Shown piece after piece: positions 1 through 6,647 of a stretch of 12,635 bases of DNA (within the stretch, counting starts at the first letter, position 1; each line of letters begins with the position of its first letter). A program made the translations under genes and the position numbers. The notes beneath the pieces are model-generated. The model worked only from the letters and a program-made list of their open reading frames with translations. It had not been told where the DNA came from and did no database searches. Source of the DNA: Ardenticatenales bacterium (lineage in GTDB: Bacteria; Chloroflexota; Anaerolineae; Ardenticatenales; Ardenticatenaceae); NCBI GenBank assembly GCA_013812995.1, contig JACCSL010000956.1, positions 1-12,635 of the forward strand, given 5' to 3'.

Positions 1-14
1 AGTTAGGAGGAACT

Positions 15-416
15 ATGGCGCGTCAGCCAGCTAAACCACGTCGTGGTCAGCGCCGTCGCGAACGGAAGAATGTCCCGCATGGGCAGGCACATATCCATGC
101 GACGTTTAACAACACCATCGTCACGATTACCGACCAGCAGGGCAATACCCTCTCGTGGGGCTCGTCCGGTACGGTTGGTTTCAAGGGCTCTCGCAAGAGC
201 ACGCCCTATGCAGCGGGTCAGGCAGCGCAGGCCGCTGCTCGCTCTGCGCAGGATCATGGCGTCCGTGAGGTAGATGTCTTTGTCAAGGGCCCTGGCCCTG
301 GCCGCGAGCAGGCAATTCGCTCCCTGATGGGAGCCGGGCTGAAGATCGTTAGCATTACTGATGTAACACCAATTCCGCACAATGGGTGCCGTCCGCGCAA
401 GCGACGTCGCGTCTAG
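15..416 (+). CDS. rpsK: 30S ribosomal protein S11
   Basis: Small-subunit ribosomal protein of the platform, where it contacts 16S rRNA near the mRNA exit channel. The 133-residue length is normal for S11. The N-terminus is very basic (about residues 7-18), followed by the typical core [16 protein letters not shown] (about 25-40), the [14 protein letters not shown] segment and the family C-terminal signature [13 protein letters not shown]. The ATG is preceded by a perfect AGGAGG at 5-10. It is the first complete gene of a ribosomal superoperon whose upstream part (normally rpsM) lies outside the window. The stop is followed 18 bases later by rpsD. Identification is secure from the sequence alone. 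Confidence 0.98.
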   Translation: MARQPAKPRRGQRRRERKNVPHGQAHIHATFNNTIVTITDQQGNTLSWGSSGTVGFKGSRKSTPYAAGQAAQAAARSAQDHGVREVDVFVKGPGPGREQAIRSLMGAGLKIVSITDVTPIPHNGCRPRKRRRV

Positions 417-434
417 GAGAAGAGTCAGGAAAAC

Positions 435-1070
435 ATGGCCAGATATACCGATGCAGTCTGTAGGCTGTGCCGCCGTGAGGGGGAGAAACTCTTCCTCAAA
501 GGGGAACGATGCTTCAGTCCGAAGTGCGCTATTGAGCGCCGCCCCTATGTCCCTGGACAGCACGGCAAGAAGGGGACGTTCCGCCGCAAGATGAGTGATT
601 ACGGTTTGCAGCTCCGTGAAAAACAGAAGGCCCGCCGCATCTACGGTGTGCTGGAGCGACAATTCCGTCGATATTTCGAGGATGCGGTTCGCACTCCCGG
701 TCTTACAGGTGAGAACCTGCTCCGCGCTCTTGAACTCCGCCTGGACAATGTCGTGTATCGGCTTGGTTTTGCTGATTCGCGCGCCCAGGCCCGCCAGCTT
801 GTGAACCACGGCCACATCACGGTCAACGGTCGCAAGCTCGATATCTCCAGCGCTCTTGTTAGCGAGGGTGATGTGATTGGTATCCGCCAGCAGAGTGGGG
901 ACAAGCAGTACTTCAAGAACCTGTCCGAGACGATTGGACACCGCGCGATTCCCGCCTGGTTGACGGTTGATACGACCGCGCTGACGGGCAGGGTCATTGC
1001 GCTGCCCAACCGCACTGAGATTGATACCAGTGTGAATGAGCAGCTCATCGTTGAGTATTATTCGCGCTAA
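435..1070 (+). CDS. rpsD: 30S ribosomal protein S4, zinc-binding (C+) form
   Basis: Primary 16S rRNA-binding protein that nucleates assembly of the 30S body; in many bacteria it also represses its own operon. The protein has 211 residues, within the family range. Four cysteines near the N-terminus (C9, C12, C26, C31) form a C-x2-C-x13-C-x4-C zinc site, so this is the C+ paralogue type rather than the cysteine-free form. The S4 RNA-binding domain is seen at about residues 98-160 ([21 protein letters not shown], then [13 protein letters not shown]). A TCAGGA element at 425-430 precedes the ATG. A 92-base gap separates it from rpoA. Confidence 0.98.
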   Translation: MARYTDAVCRLCRREGEKLFLKGERCFSPKCAIERRPYVPGQHGKKGTFRRKMSDYGLQLREKQKARRIYGVLERQFRRYFEDAVRTPGLTGENLLRALELRLDNVVYRLGFADSRAQARQLVNHGHITVNGRKLDISSALVSEGDVIGIRQQSGDKQYFKNLSETIGHRAIPAWLTVDTTALTGRVIALPNRTEIDTSVNEQLIVEYYSR

Positions 1071-1151
1071 TAGCCAGTCAGTCGTAGTAAGAGGAATAAC
1101 ATTCAGTTGTCAGTGACCTGTTGTTGATGACACCTTGACCACTGGATAATT

Positions 1152-1157
1152 AGGAGG
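1152..1157 (+). promoter_or_regulatory. Shine-Dalgarno site that fixes the TTG start of rpoA
   Basis: A full AGGAGG lies five bases before the TTG at 1163. The encoded N-terminus (MDIVYPRIERD) matches where RNA polymerase alpha proteins begin, and no ATG lies in frame nearby. The site therefore supports a non-ATG start. Confidence 0.8.
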
Positions 1158-1162
1158 GTCAC

Positions 1163-2185
1163 TTGGACATTGTCTATCCGCGAATTGAACGAGACGTTAT
1201 TACACGCACCTATGGTCGCTTCATCATTCGGCCATTGGAGCGTGGCTACGGTATTACGGTTGGTAATGCCCTCCGACGTGTGCTACTTGGCTCTCTGCCG
1301 GGTGCGGCGGTAACCTCCATTCGCGTGACTGGCATTCATCATGAATTCAGCCCTATCCCTGGGGCCAAAGAGGATATGACGCAGTTGATCCTCAATGTGA
1401 AACAACTGCGCTTTAAACTCTATGGCGACGAGCCCGTTCGCATTCGTCTGAATGCTCGGGGGGAAGGCACAGTAAGTGCGGCAGATATCAACCTGCCCAG
1501 TCAGGTTGAGTTGATCAACCCTGAACTTCCACTCTTGACCCTGGACTCGGATGAAGCTGAAATCGAGGTAGAGATGACCATCCAACGTGGGCGAGGATAC
1601 TCGCCTGCTGACGAGCGTGGTCGCCTACCCATTGATGAAATTCCAGTGGACGCCATTTACAGCCCGATTCGCCGTGTCCGGTTCGATGTGGAGCGTGAGC
1701 GCTTTGATCTCGGCCGGGAGCGTCTGGGCTCGAACACGGATTATGATCGTCTAGTGCTAAGTGTCTGGACGGATGGCACGATGCGCGCGGATGAGGCGCT
1801 CAACATTTCATCGGATATTCTCGCGCGCCATTTCCATCTGACCTCCGCGATGGGAGATACCATCAGCGAGGTTGAGGTTGAGACGGTGGCGGAGGGAATC
1901 CCCGATATGATTGCGGATCGCCAAATAGAAGAACTTGGCTTACAGGTTCGTGCCTTTAATTGTTTGAAGCGGGCGGGTATTTCAACTATTGGCGAGGTAC
2001 TGGAGCGGCTTCAGAAGGGGCGAGACGAGATGCTCGCCATTCGTAACTTTGGCGAGAAGTCGCTGGACGAGTTGCTGGATGCCTTGAAAGAAAAAGGCTA
2101 TAGCGAATACCTCGAAGGTCTCGGCTACGACGAGCCCGCCCAAGGTGCCGAAGAAGAGGAAGCAGAGGAGGAAGTAGAAGCATGA
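1163..2185 (+). CDS. rpoA: DNA-directed RNA polymerase subunit alpha
   Basis: Alpha subunit of RNA polymerase. Its dimer scaffolds beta and beta', and its C-terminal domain binds UP elements and activators. The product has 340 residues, slightly long for the family. The N-terminal domain spans about 1-235, with the conserved dimer and assembly stretch LERGYGITVGNALRRVLLGS (about 25-44). The C-terminal domain spans about 250-312, with the helix-hairpin-helix stretch FNCLKRAGISTIGEVL and NFGEKSLDELLDAL. A very acidic tail (about 321-340, mostly Glu) ends the protein. Translation starts at TTG with an excellent ribosome binding site. The TGA stop overlaps the rplQ ATG (ATGA), suggesting translational coupling. 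Confidence 0.98.
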   Translation: MDIVYPRIERDVITRTYGRFIIRPLERGYGITVGNALRRVLLGSLPGAAVTSIRVTGIHHEFSPIPGAKEDMTQLILNVKQLRFKLYGDEPVRIRLNARGEGTVSAADINLPSQVELINPELPLLTLDSDEAEIEVEMTIQRGRGYSPADERGRLPIDEIPVDAIYSPIRRVRFDVERERFDLGRERLGSNTDYDRLVLSVWTDGTMRADEALNISSDILARHFHLTSAMGDTISEVEVETVAEGIPDMIADRQIEELGLQVRAFNCLKRAGISTIGEVLERLQKGRDEMLAIRNFGEKSLDELLDALKEKGYSEYLEGLGYDEPAQGAEEEEAEEEVEA

Positions 2186-2556
2186 GACACCGAATGAAGG
2201 GGCGTCACCTGAACCGCGATGCGGGTCATCGTCGCGCGCTTTATCGCAACCTGATCACCGATCTCCTGAAACGAGAACGGATTACCACCACCGAAGCCAA
2301 GGCCAAGGCCGTCAAGCCTCTGGTGGAGAAGCTCATCACCTCGGCGTGCCGGGTGCTGGATGCCCAGCCCGAGATTAAAGTGCACGCTCGGCGTGAGGCG
2401 CTGCGGACACTGACCGATAAGGATGTCATGTTCAAGCTCTTTGATGAACTGGCCGCCGACTTTGCTGATCGACCTGGTGGTTACACCCGAATTGTTCGTC
2501 TTGGCCCGCGACGTGGCGATGGTGCCGAGATGGTGATTCTGGAGCTGGTTGATTAA
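2182..2556 (+). CDS. rplQ: 50S ribosomal protein L17
   Basis: Large-subunit ribosomal protein located near the peptide exit tunnel. The 124-residue product begins MRHRMKGRHLNRDAGHRRALYRNL, the L17 N-terminal signature, which makes the first Met preferable to the one at residue 5. The C-terminal half ends with RIVRLGPRRGDGAEMVILEL, also typical. The ATG overlaps the rpoA stop by four bases. Its own end overlaps the TTG start of truA by eight bases, so three genes are read in a coupled chain. Confidence 0.97.
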   Translation: MRHRMKGRHLNRDAGHRRALYRNLITDLLKRERITTTEAKAKAVKPLVEKLITSACRVLDAQPEIKVHARREALRTLTDKDVMFKLFDELAADFADRPGGYTRIVRLGPRRGDGAEMVILELVD

Positions 2557-3319
2557 CCAAGAGCATTACAAAGCGACGATTGAATACGACGGCACGGATT
2601 TTTACGGGTTTCAGATACAGCCCGGCGTGCGAACCGTACAGAGTGAGTTGGAAACTGTCCTTTCTACCCTACAGGGTGGAGCACCCGTCAGGGCGCGAGG
2701 GGCAGGCCGGACGGATCGAGGCGTACATGCGACGGGCCAGGTGGTAGATTTTCATCTCTACTGGCAGAAGCATGAAGCGGCACTACAGCGATCAATGAAT
2801 GCTCTGCTGCCTGAGGATGTAGTGGTCCACGCGCTATCGCGGGTACCTGCCGAATTTCATTCTCGATATGACGCACTTAGCAGAACGTATCAATACACGC
2901 TGTACAACGCCCCTTATCGGCATCCCTTGTTACGCCGGAGTACCCTCTATGTGCCTTTTCCTCTGGACGAGGCAGCGATGGATGAGGGGGTCCGGCAACT
3001 GCACGGCGAACATGATTTTGCTGCGTTTGGGCGCGCAACCACGGACAGTGAAAATACCGTGCGTACCATGATCTCGTGTCGGGTGTGGCGTGAGGGAGCC
3101 CTGGTGAAGGTGGAGTTGCAAGCCACTGGCTTTCTATTCCGAATGGTACGCAGCATTGTTGGATGCCTCCTACTGATCGGGCGGAGCGAGCAATTACCCG
3201 CCTGGATGGAGGAATTATTGGTGTCAGGCAATCGGCAACTTGCTGCGACAGTAATCCCACCAACGGGTCTGTGCCTGATAGATGTCCATTACCCACACCT
3301 CCAAACCCCATTATCCTGA
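2549..3319 (+). CDS. truA: tRNA pseudouridine(38-40) synthase TruA
   Basis: Converts uridines 38-40 of the tRNA anticodon stem to pseudouridine, which stabilises the anticodon arm and reading frame. The product has 256 residues, normal for TruA. It opens with YKATIEYDGTDFYGFQ (about 7-22) and contains the catalytic motif GRTDRGVHATGQV, with the catalytic aspartate at D56. Later conserved parts are SRTYQYTLYN and FLFRMVRSIVG (about 194-205). The start is TTG: the family N-terminus lies directly at this point and the next in-frame ATG falls far inside the domain. A GGAG at 2541-2544 is rather close. Position between rplQ and rplM is a common bacterial arrangement. Confidence 0.96.
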   Translation: MINQEHYKATIEYDGTDFYGFQIQPGVRTVQSELETVLSTLQGGAPVRARGAGRTDRGVHATGQVVDFHLYWQKHEAALQRSMNALLPEDVVVHALSRVPAEFHSRYDALSRTYQYTLYNAPYRHPLLRRSTLYVPFPLDEAAMDEGVRQLHGEHDFAAFGRATTDSENTVRTMISCRVWREGALVKVELQATGFLFRMVRSIVGCLLLIGRSEQLPAWMEELLVSGNRQLAATVIPPTGLCLIDVHYPHLQTPLS

Positions 3320-3341
3320 GAAAATCATCCATTTTCTGAGG
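3315..3341 (+). other. Imperfect stem-loop between truA and rplM
   Basis: AGAAAAT (3319-3325) and ATTTTCT (3331-3337) are exact reverse complements around a 5-base loop. Three more pairs form outside a single G-G mismatch. The stem is AT-rich, starts inside the truA stop region and lacks a T-tract. It could be a weak attenuator, an mRNA processing site or part of the rplM leader; the sequence does not decide. Confidence 0.35.
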
Positions 3342-3392
3342 TCAGGGTAATAGATTGTTCGTTACAAAGAGAAGTTCTAAGGAGACGGAACG

Positions 3393-3821
3393 ATGAAAAC
3401 ATATTCTGCGAAACCCGCAGAGATTGAGCGCGACTGGTGGGTGGTGGATGCTAAAGGGCAGACGCTGGGTCGCCTTGCCAGCCGGATTGCTATGATTCTG
3501 CGGGGCAAGCACAAGGCTATCTTCACCCCCCATATTGATACGGGTGACTATGTCATCGTGTTGAATGCCGAGCAGATTCATGTCACCGGAGATAAAATGG
3601 ATGCGAAGATTTACTATCGCCATTCCGGGTATCCTGGTGGATTGCGGGAGCGTACGCTTCGGGAGCAGCTTCAGAAATTCCCCGAGCGCCCGATTGAAAT
3701 AGCGGTTAAGGGTATGTTGCCGAAAAACTCCCTTGGTCGCGCAATGCTTAAGAAGCTGAAGGTTTATGCTGGGACCGAGCACCCGCATAGCGCCCAGCAG
3801 CCAAAGACCTTGGAGTTGTAA
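3393..3821 (+). CDS. rplM: 50S ribosomal protein L13
   Basis: Early-assembling 23S rRNA-binding protein of the large subunit. The 142-residue length is standard. Recognisable stretches are [16 protein letters not shown] (about 15-30), the L13 core [22 protein letters not shown] (about 38-59), [10 protein letters not shown] and the C-terminal [20 protein letters not shown] followed by HPHSAQQP. The start is set by TAAGGAG at 3378-3384, eight bases before the ATG. It follows truA after a 73-base leader and is separated from rpsI by nine bases, the near-universal L13-S9 pair. Confidence 0.98.
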   Translation: MKTYSAKPAEIERDWWVVDAKGQTLGRLASRIAMILRGKHKAIFTPHIDTGDYVIVLNAEQIHVTGDKMDAKIYYRHSGYPGGLRERTLREQLQKFPERPIEIAVKGMLPKNSLGRAMLKKLKVYAGTEHPHSAQQPKTLEL

Positions 3822-3830
3822 GGAGTCCTC

Positions 3831-4235
3831 ATGGCAGATAACGAAAATCGCTATTTCTACGCAGTTGGTCGGCGCAAGTCGGCATCGGCCCAGGTTCGCC
3901 TGTACCCCGAAGGGACTGGCCGAATCGTGGTCAATAACAAACCGGTTGACCGCTATTTCTCACGCGAGCAGGATCTGGTTACCCTCGCCAACCCGCTTCG
4001 TGCCGCCGGGCACGATGGCACCTTTGACATCACGGTTATGGTGCATGGTGGTGGGGTAACGGGCCAGTCCGAGGCCGTTGCCCACGGCATCGCGCGCGCC
4101 CTGTTGGTCTATGATGAGACGCTGCGCCCGACGCTGCGCCGTGGTGGCTTCCTGACACGCGATGCCCGCGTCAAGGAACGCAAGAAGCCCGGCCTCAAGC
4201 GCGCCCGCAAGGCCCCTCAGTACACCAAGCGCTAA
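3831..4235 (+). CDS. rpsI: 30S ribosomal protein S9
   Basis: Small-subunit ribosomal protein of the head, whose extended C-terminal tail reaches towards the P-site tRNA. The product has 134 residues. The N-terminal YFYAVGRRKSASAQVRLYPEGTG and central GGGVTGQSEAVAHGIARAL (about 74-92) are family signatures. The basic tail ends with the conserved APQYTKR. AGGAGT at 3821-3826 precedes the ATG. This is the last gene of the superoperon; a strong terminator begins 21 bases after its stop. Confidence 0.98.
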   Translation: MADNENRYFYAVGRRKSASAQVRLYPEGTGRIVVNNKPVDRYFSREQDLVTLANPLRAAGHDGTFDITVMVHGGGVTGQSEAVAHGIARALLVYDETLRPTLRRGGFLTRDARVKERKKPGLKRARKAPQYTKR

Positions 4236-4256
4236 TTCTTCCGTTTGGATCATGCA

Positions 4257-4289
4257 AAAAGGACCGCCCCGTGAAAGGGCGGTCCTTTT
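4257..4289. terminator. Bidirectional rho-independent terminator between rpsI and the convergent TMEM14 gene
   Basis: A perfect 13-bp stem, AAAAGGACCGCCC (4257-4269) pairing with GGGCGGTCCTTTT (4277-4289), encloses a 7-base loop. The + strand transcript ends in a U run, and the reverse strand has a run of five T after the same stem. It can therefore end both the ribosomal operon and the minus-strand operon that converges on it. Confidence 0.93.
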
Positions 4290-4311
4290 GTGTTGTAGCA
4301 GGCTGACTGGA

Positions 4312-4632
4312 TTATTTGGCGCGGATGGCACCGAGCAGTTCTATCCCCATTGCCAGCAGGCTGGTAGTTGCAATCATCCCGGCCGGCATTAGCTTGCCGG
4401 TTTTCTCGAAACGCCACCCCATCACCCCTGTCAGAATTGTGGCGATAAGTGCTCCCAACCCCAACCCCAGGCGAGGCATCTTGAGGCTTAGCACCGCGCA
4501 GAGAAGCGCCAGAATCCCGCTTCCTGCCCCTGCATAGAGCGAATCCTGGCTACCGCTCTGATAGCCTTTTACCCCTCCAAAGATCAGGATCAGGCCATAC
4601 AGCGGTAGAAACAGTTGAGCAAATTTTTTCAT
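4312..4632 (-). CDS. TMEM14 / UPF0136 family small membrane protein
   Basis: A small integral membrane protein of 106 residues with four hydrophobic segments at about 4-22, 31-50, 55-72 and 82-102. The family-like features are GGVKGYQSGSQDSLYAG near the first helix boundary and KLMPAGMIATTSLLAMG in the last helix, which resemble Tmemb_14 (UPF0136) proteins of cyanobacteria and eukaryotes. Functions proposed for eukaryotic members concern lipid or porphyrin transport; no function can be assigned here. AGGAGA (complement of 4641-4646) precedes the ATG. It lies 24 bases downstream of the UbiA-family gene, probably in the same transcript. Confidence 0.82.
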   Translation of the reverse strand: MKKFAQLFLPLYGLILIFGGVKGYQSGSQDSLYAGAGSGILALLCAVLSLKMPRLGLGLGALIATILTGVMGWRFEKTGKLMPAGMIATTSLLAMGIELLGAIRAK

Positions 4633-4656
4633 TGGATCAATCTCCTGTGTGAATGG

Positions 4657-5589
4657 TCAGACTCCAGCCGCCCGATTCCCAAAGCCATAGAGAATCAGGA
4701 TGACCGTAACGCCCCATAGGAAGGTCGTGATGAGCATGGGGCGGTCCTTGAACAGCATCTCATCGGGTGGGGCATCGTTTTCGGAGTGAACGAGATAAAG
4801 ATAGCGGAAAATGCCATAGATGACGAAGGGAATCGTCAGCATCATAGCGTGGTTGTCGGGAAGGCTCTCGGCTGTGAAAGTATAGATCGAATAAGCGATG
4901 ACAGTGCTAGCCGTCACCACACTGAGCATCTCTTCCAGCATGGGGGCGCTATACTCGGTTAGGACTTTCCGAAAGGCACCTCGCCCTTCCTCCAGCAGAT
5001 GCAACTCATGGCGGCGTTTGGAGATACCCAGGAAAAGCGCTAGGAGCACTGTGAGAACATAGAGCCACGGGGAAATCAACACACCGACTGCTACGGCACC
5101 CCCTACTGCGCGTAGGACAAAGCCTGCTGCGATGGAGAAGACATCCAGAATAACCATGGATTTGAGGATCCAGTTGTAGAGAAAATTGTTCGCTATGTAG
5201 AGCAACGCGACCGCCCCAAAGAGGGGAGCCAGGGTATAAGCGCTCAGGAGGCCAAGAGCAAGGATCAGGAGGAACGCTATCCGCGCCGTTGTCTCTGAGA
5301 GGCGACCCGAGGGAAGCGGGCGGTCGCGCTTGGTGGGATGCGCCCGATCCTTCTCAATATCTTTCAGATCGTTCAAGATATAGGCAGCGCTAGACATAAG
5401 ACAGAAGATCGCGAAGGCTGCCACCGCGCGCAGGATGGCATCGGGGTGCAGCGCCAGTCCCCGCTCTGAGAAGACAAGACCCCCAAACACAATGGCATTT
5501 TTAACCCACTGCTTGGGTCGCATGGTCTCCAGCAGCGCCTTCAGTTGCTCAAGTGGCATCGTCAGCGCCCTGTTTGTTTCGTGTTGCAT
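4657..5589 (-). CDS. UbiA-family prenyltransferase, decaprenyl-phosphate phosphoribosyltransferase-like
   Basis: Integral membrane enzyme of the UbiA superfamily. The closest recognisable type is decaprenyl-phosphate phosphoribosyltransferase (Rv3806c-like), which transfers phosphoribose from PRPP to a polyprenyl phosphate; in mycobacteria this feeds arabinan synthesis. It has 310 residues and about eight to nine hydrophobic segments. The first aspartate-rich motif is NDLKDIEKD (73-81), followed by the diagnostic HPTKRDRPLPSG (84-95). The second region has D149 in ILDVFSIAAGFVLRA, then SKRRHELHLL (190-199). The ATG has AAGGA six bases upstream on its strand; Met11 is an alternative. It is probably the first gene of a two-gene operon with the TMEM14 gene. 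The acceptor lipid in this organism is unknown. Confidence 0.88.
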   Translation of the reverse strand: MQHETNRALTMPLEQLKALLETMRPKQWVKNAIVFGGLVFSERGLALHPDAILRAVAAFAIFCLMSSAAYILNDLKDIEKDRAHPTKRDRPLPSGRLSETTARIAFLLILALGLLSAYTLAPLFGAVALLYIANNFLYNWILKSMVILDVFSIAAGFVLRAVGGAVAVGVLISPWLYVLTVLLALFLGISKRRHELHLLEEGRGAFRKVLTEYSAPMLEEMLSVVTASTVIAYSIYTFTAESLPDNHAMMLTIPFVIYGIFRYLYLVHSENDAPPDEMLFKDRPMLITTFLWGVTVILILYGFGNRAAGV

Positions 5590-5729
5590 ACGAATCCTTC
5601 ATATTAAACTCGCATCGAGACAAGCTATATTATTGGTAGTCATTGAGTGAGGGAAGGAGTATTCAGCCGGAAAGTTGCTGCTATCATAGCAGGAAAAAGA
5701 GCGAACCTCTAAATGGATATCCTTGAAAT
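5590..5729. other. Divergent intergenic region between the ubiA-like gene and tlyA
   Basis: About 140 bases, clearly richer in AT than the neighbours, between two genes pointing away from each other, so it must hold both promoters or leaders. Candidate -10-like elements are visible (TATATT within 5626-5631, TATCAT at 5682-5687), but no convincing -35 partner at normal spacing was found for either. It also contains a palindrome listed separately. Confidence 0.5.
5678..5692. promoter_or_regulatory. Perfect 15-base palindrome upstream of tlyA, candidate operator
   Basis: CTGCTATCATAGCAG has two 7-base arms that are exact reverse complements around a central C. It overlaps a TATCAT element and lies about 40 bases before the tlyA start. 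This layout would suit a dimeric regulator, but no regulator gene is nearby and the role is inferred only. Confidence 0.35.
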
Positions 5730-6539
5730 ATGGCAAAGAAACAGCGATTGGACCTTCTGGTAGTAGAGCGCGGGCTGGCTGAGAGCCGAACCCAGGCACA
5801 GGCGCTTGTGATGGCGGGTGAGGTGCGCGTCAATGGGGAAGTGGCGCGCAAGGCCGGACAGCAGGTGGATGCAGATGCACAGATCGAGGTGGCACGGCCC
5901 CTTCCCTATGTAAGCCGTGGAGGAGTCAAGTTGGAAGGAGCCCTGGCCGATTTCGGCTATGATCCAGCCGGGAAGCTCTGCGCGGACGTGGGTGCCAGCA
6001 CGGGCGGATTCACCGACGTTCTGCTACAGCAGGGCGCGGTGCGCGTCTATGCCATTGACGTGGGCTATGGGCAACTGGCTTGGAAGCTACGCCAGGATGA
6101 GCGCGTTGTTGTCATCGAGCGAACCAACGCCCGCCACCTGGACACGCTAGGCGAATCCATTGACCTTACCGTGATGGATGCCTCTTTCATCTCCATTGAG
6201 CTTCTTCTCCCTGCCATCGCCAAATGGCTCCGCCCGGCGGGCGATGTGATTACGCTGATCAAGCCGCAGTTCGAGGCAGGGCGGGAGGAGGTTGGCAAAG
6301 GGGGAGTGGTGCGGGATGCCGCCGTCCACGAGCGTGTCCTGACCGATCTGGTTGCCCATGTGGAGTCTCACGGCTGGACGGTGCGCGCTCTCACTGTGAG
6401 CCCCATTGCTGGACCGGCGGGGAACATCGAATTTTTCCTGTGGTTGGGCCTTGGGGTGGGGGAGCCTTATGATATGACTGAGGCTGTGAAGCGAGTCCTG
6501 GAGCGGGCGCAACAGATTCGCGGGGAGAGCCCTTCCTGA
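5730..6539 (+). CDS. tlyA: TlyA family 16S/23S rRNA 2'-O-methyltransferase (annotated also as hemolysin A)
   Basis: SAM-dependent enzyme that, in characterised members, methylates 2'-OH groups of cytidines in 23S and sometimes 16S rRNA. The 269-residue product has an S4-type RNA-binding domain (about 5-65: RLDLLVVERGLAESRTQAQA, then VMAGEVRVNG) and an FtsJ-like methyltransferase domain (about 66-245). The SAM-binding motif is DVGASTGGFTD (86-96). The K-D-K-E tetrad appears as K67, D150, K178 and E234, so the enzyme looks active. No good ribosome binding site precedes the ATG, so translation may be leaderless or weak. The gene is divergent from the ubiA-like gene. Confidence 0.95.
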   Translation: MAKKQRLDLLVVERGLAESRTQAQALVMAGEVRVNGEVARKAGQQVDADAQIEVARPLPYVSRGGVKLEGALADFGYDPAGKLCADVGASTGGFTDVLLQQGAVRVYAIDVGYGQLAWKLRQDERVVVIERTNARHLDTLGESIDLTVMDASFISIELLLPAIAKWLRPAGDVITLIKPQFEAGREEVGKGGVVRDAAVHERVLTDLVAHVESHGWTVRALTVSPIAGPAGNIEFFLWLGLGVGEPYDMTEAVKRVLERAQQIRGESPS

Positions 6540-6609
6540 GCCATGTCTCCTGTCCGGGAAACTGTGCCCTGATTGGGGTTTTGTGTCCCTCTCTGATAAG
6601 ATGGGAAGC

Positions 6610-6615
6610 TATACT
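6610..6615 (+). promoter_or_regulatory. Possible -10 element upstream of the TIM-barrel gene
   Basis: TATACT lies about 35 bases before the next gene. The nearest TTG-containing -35 candidate (6581-6586) is 23 bases away, longer than usual, so this is a weak call. Confidence 0.25.
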
Positions 6616-6647
6616 GGTGTTTTTAGCGGCGATATGACTAGAAAGTA

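Noticed and set aside
3..941. 312-codon open frame on the minus strand opposite rpsK and rpsD
   Set aside because: It lies fully antisense to two certain ribosomal protein genes, its protein has no family resemblance, and it is explained by codon bias of the real genes.
1145..1150. GATAAT as a -10 element for rpoA
   Set aside because: Transcription would start within the Shine-Dalgarno sequence at 1152-1157, leaving no usable leader; -35 candidates at normal spacing are also poor.
5701..5716. LexA-type SOS box upstream of tlyA (GCGAAC half site)
   Set aside because: Only one half site is present and no complementary GTTCG follows at the required distance.
6567..6583. CCC-TGATT-GGGG-TTTT after tlyA as a terminator
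   Set aside because: Only three stable pairs; not supportable as a stem-loop terminator.
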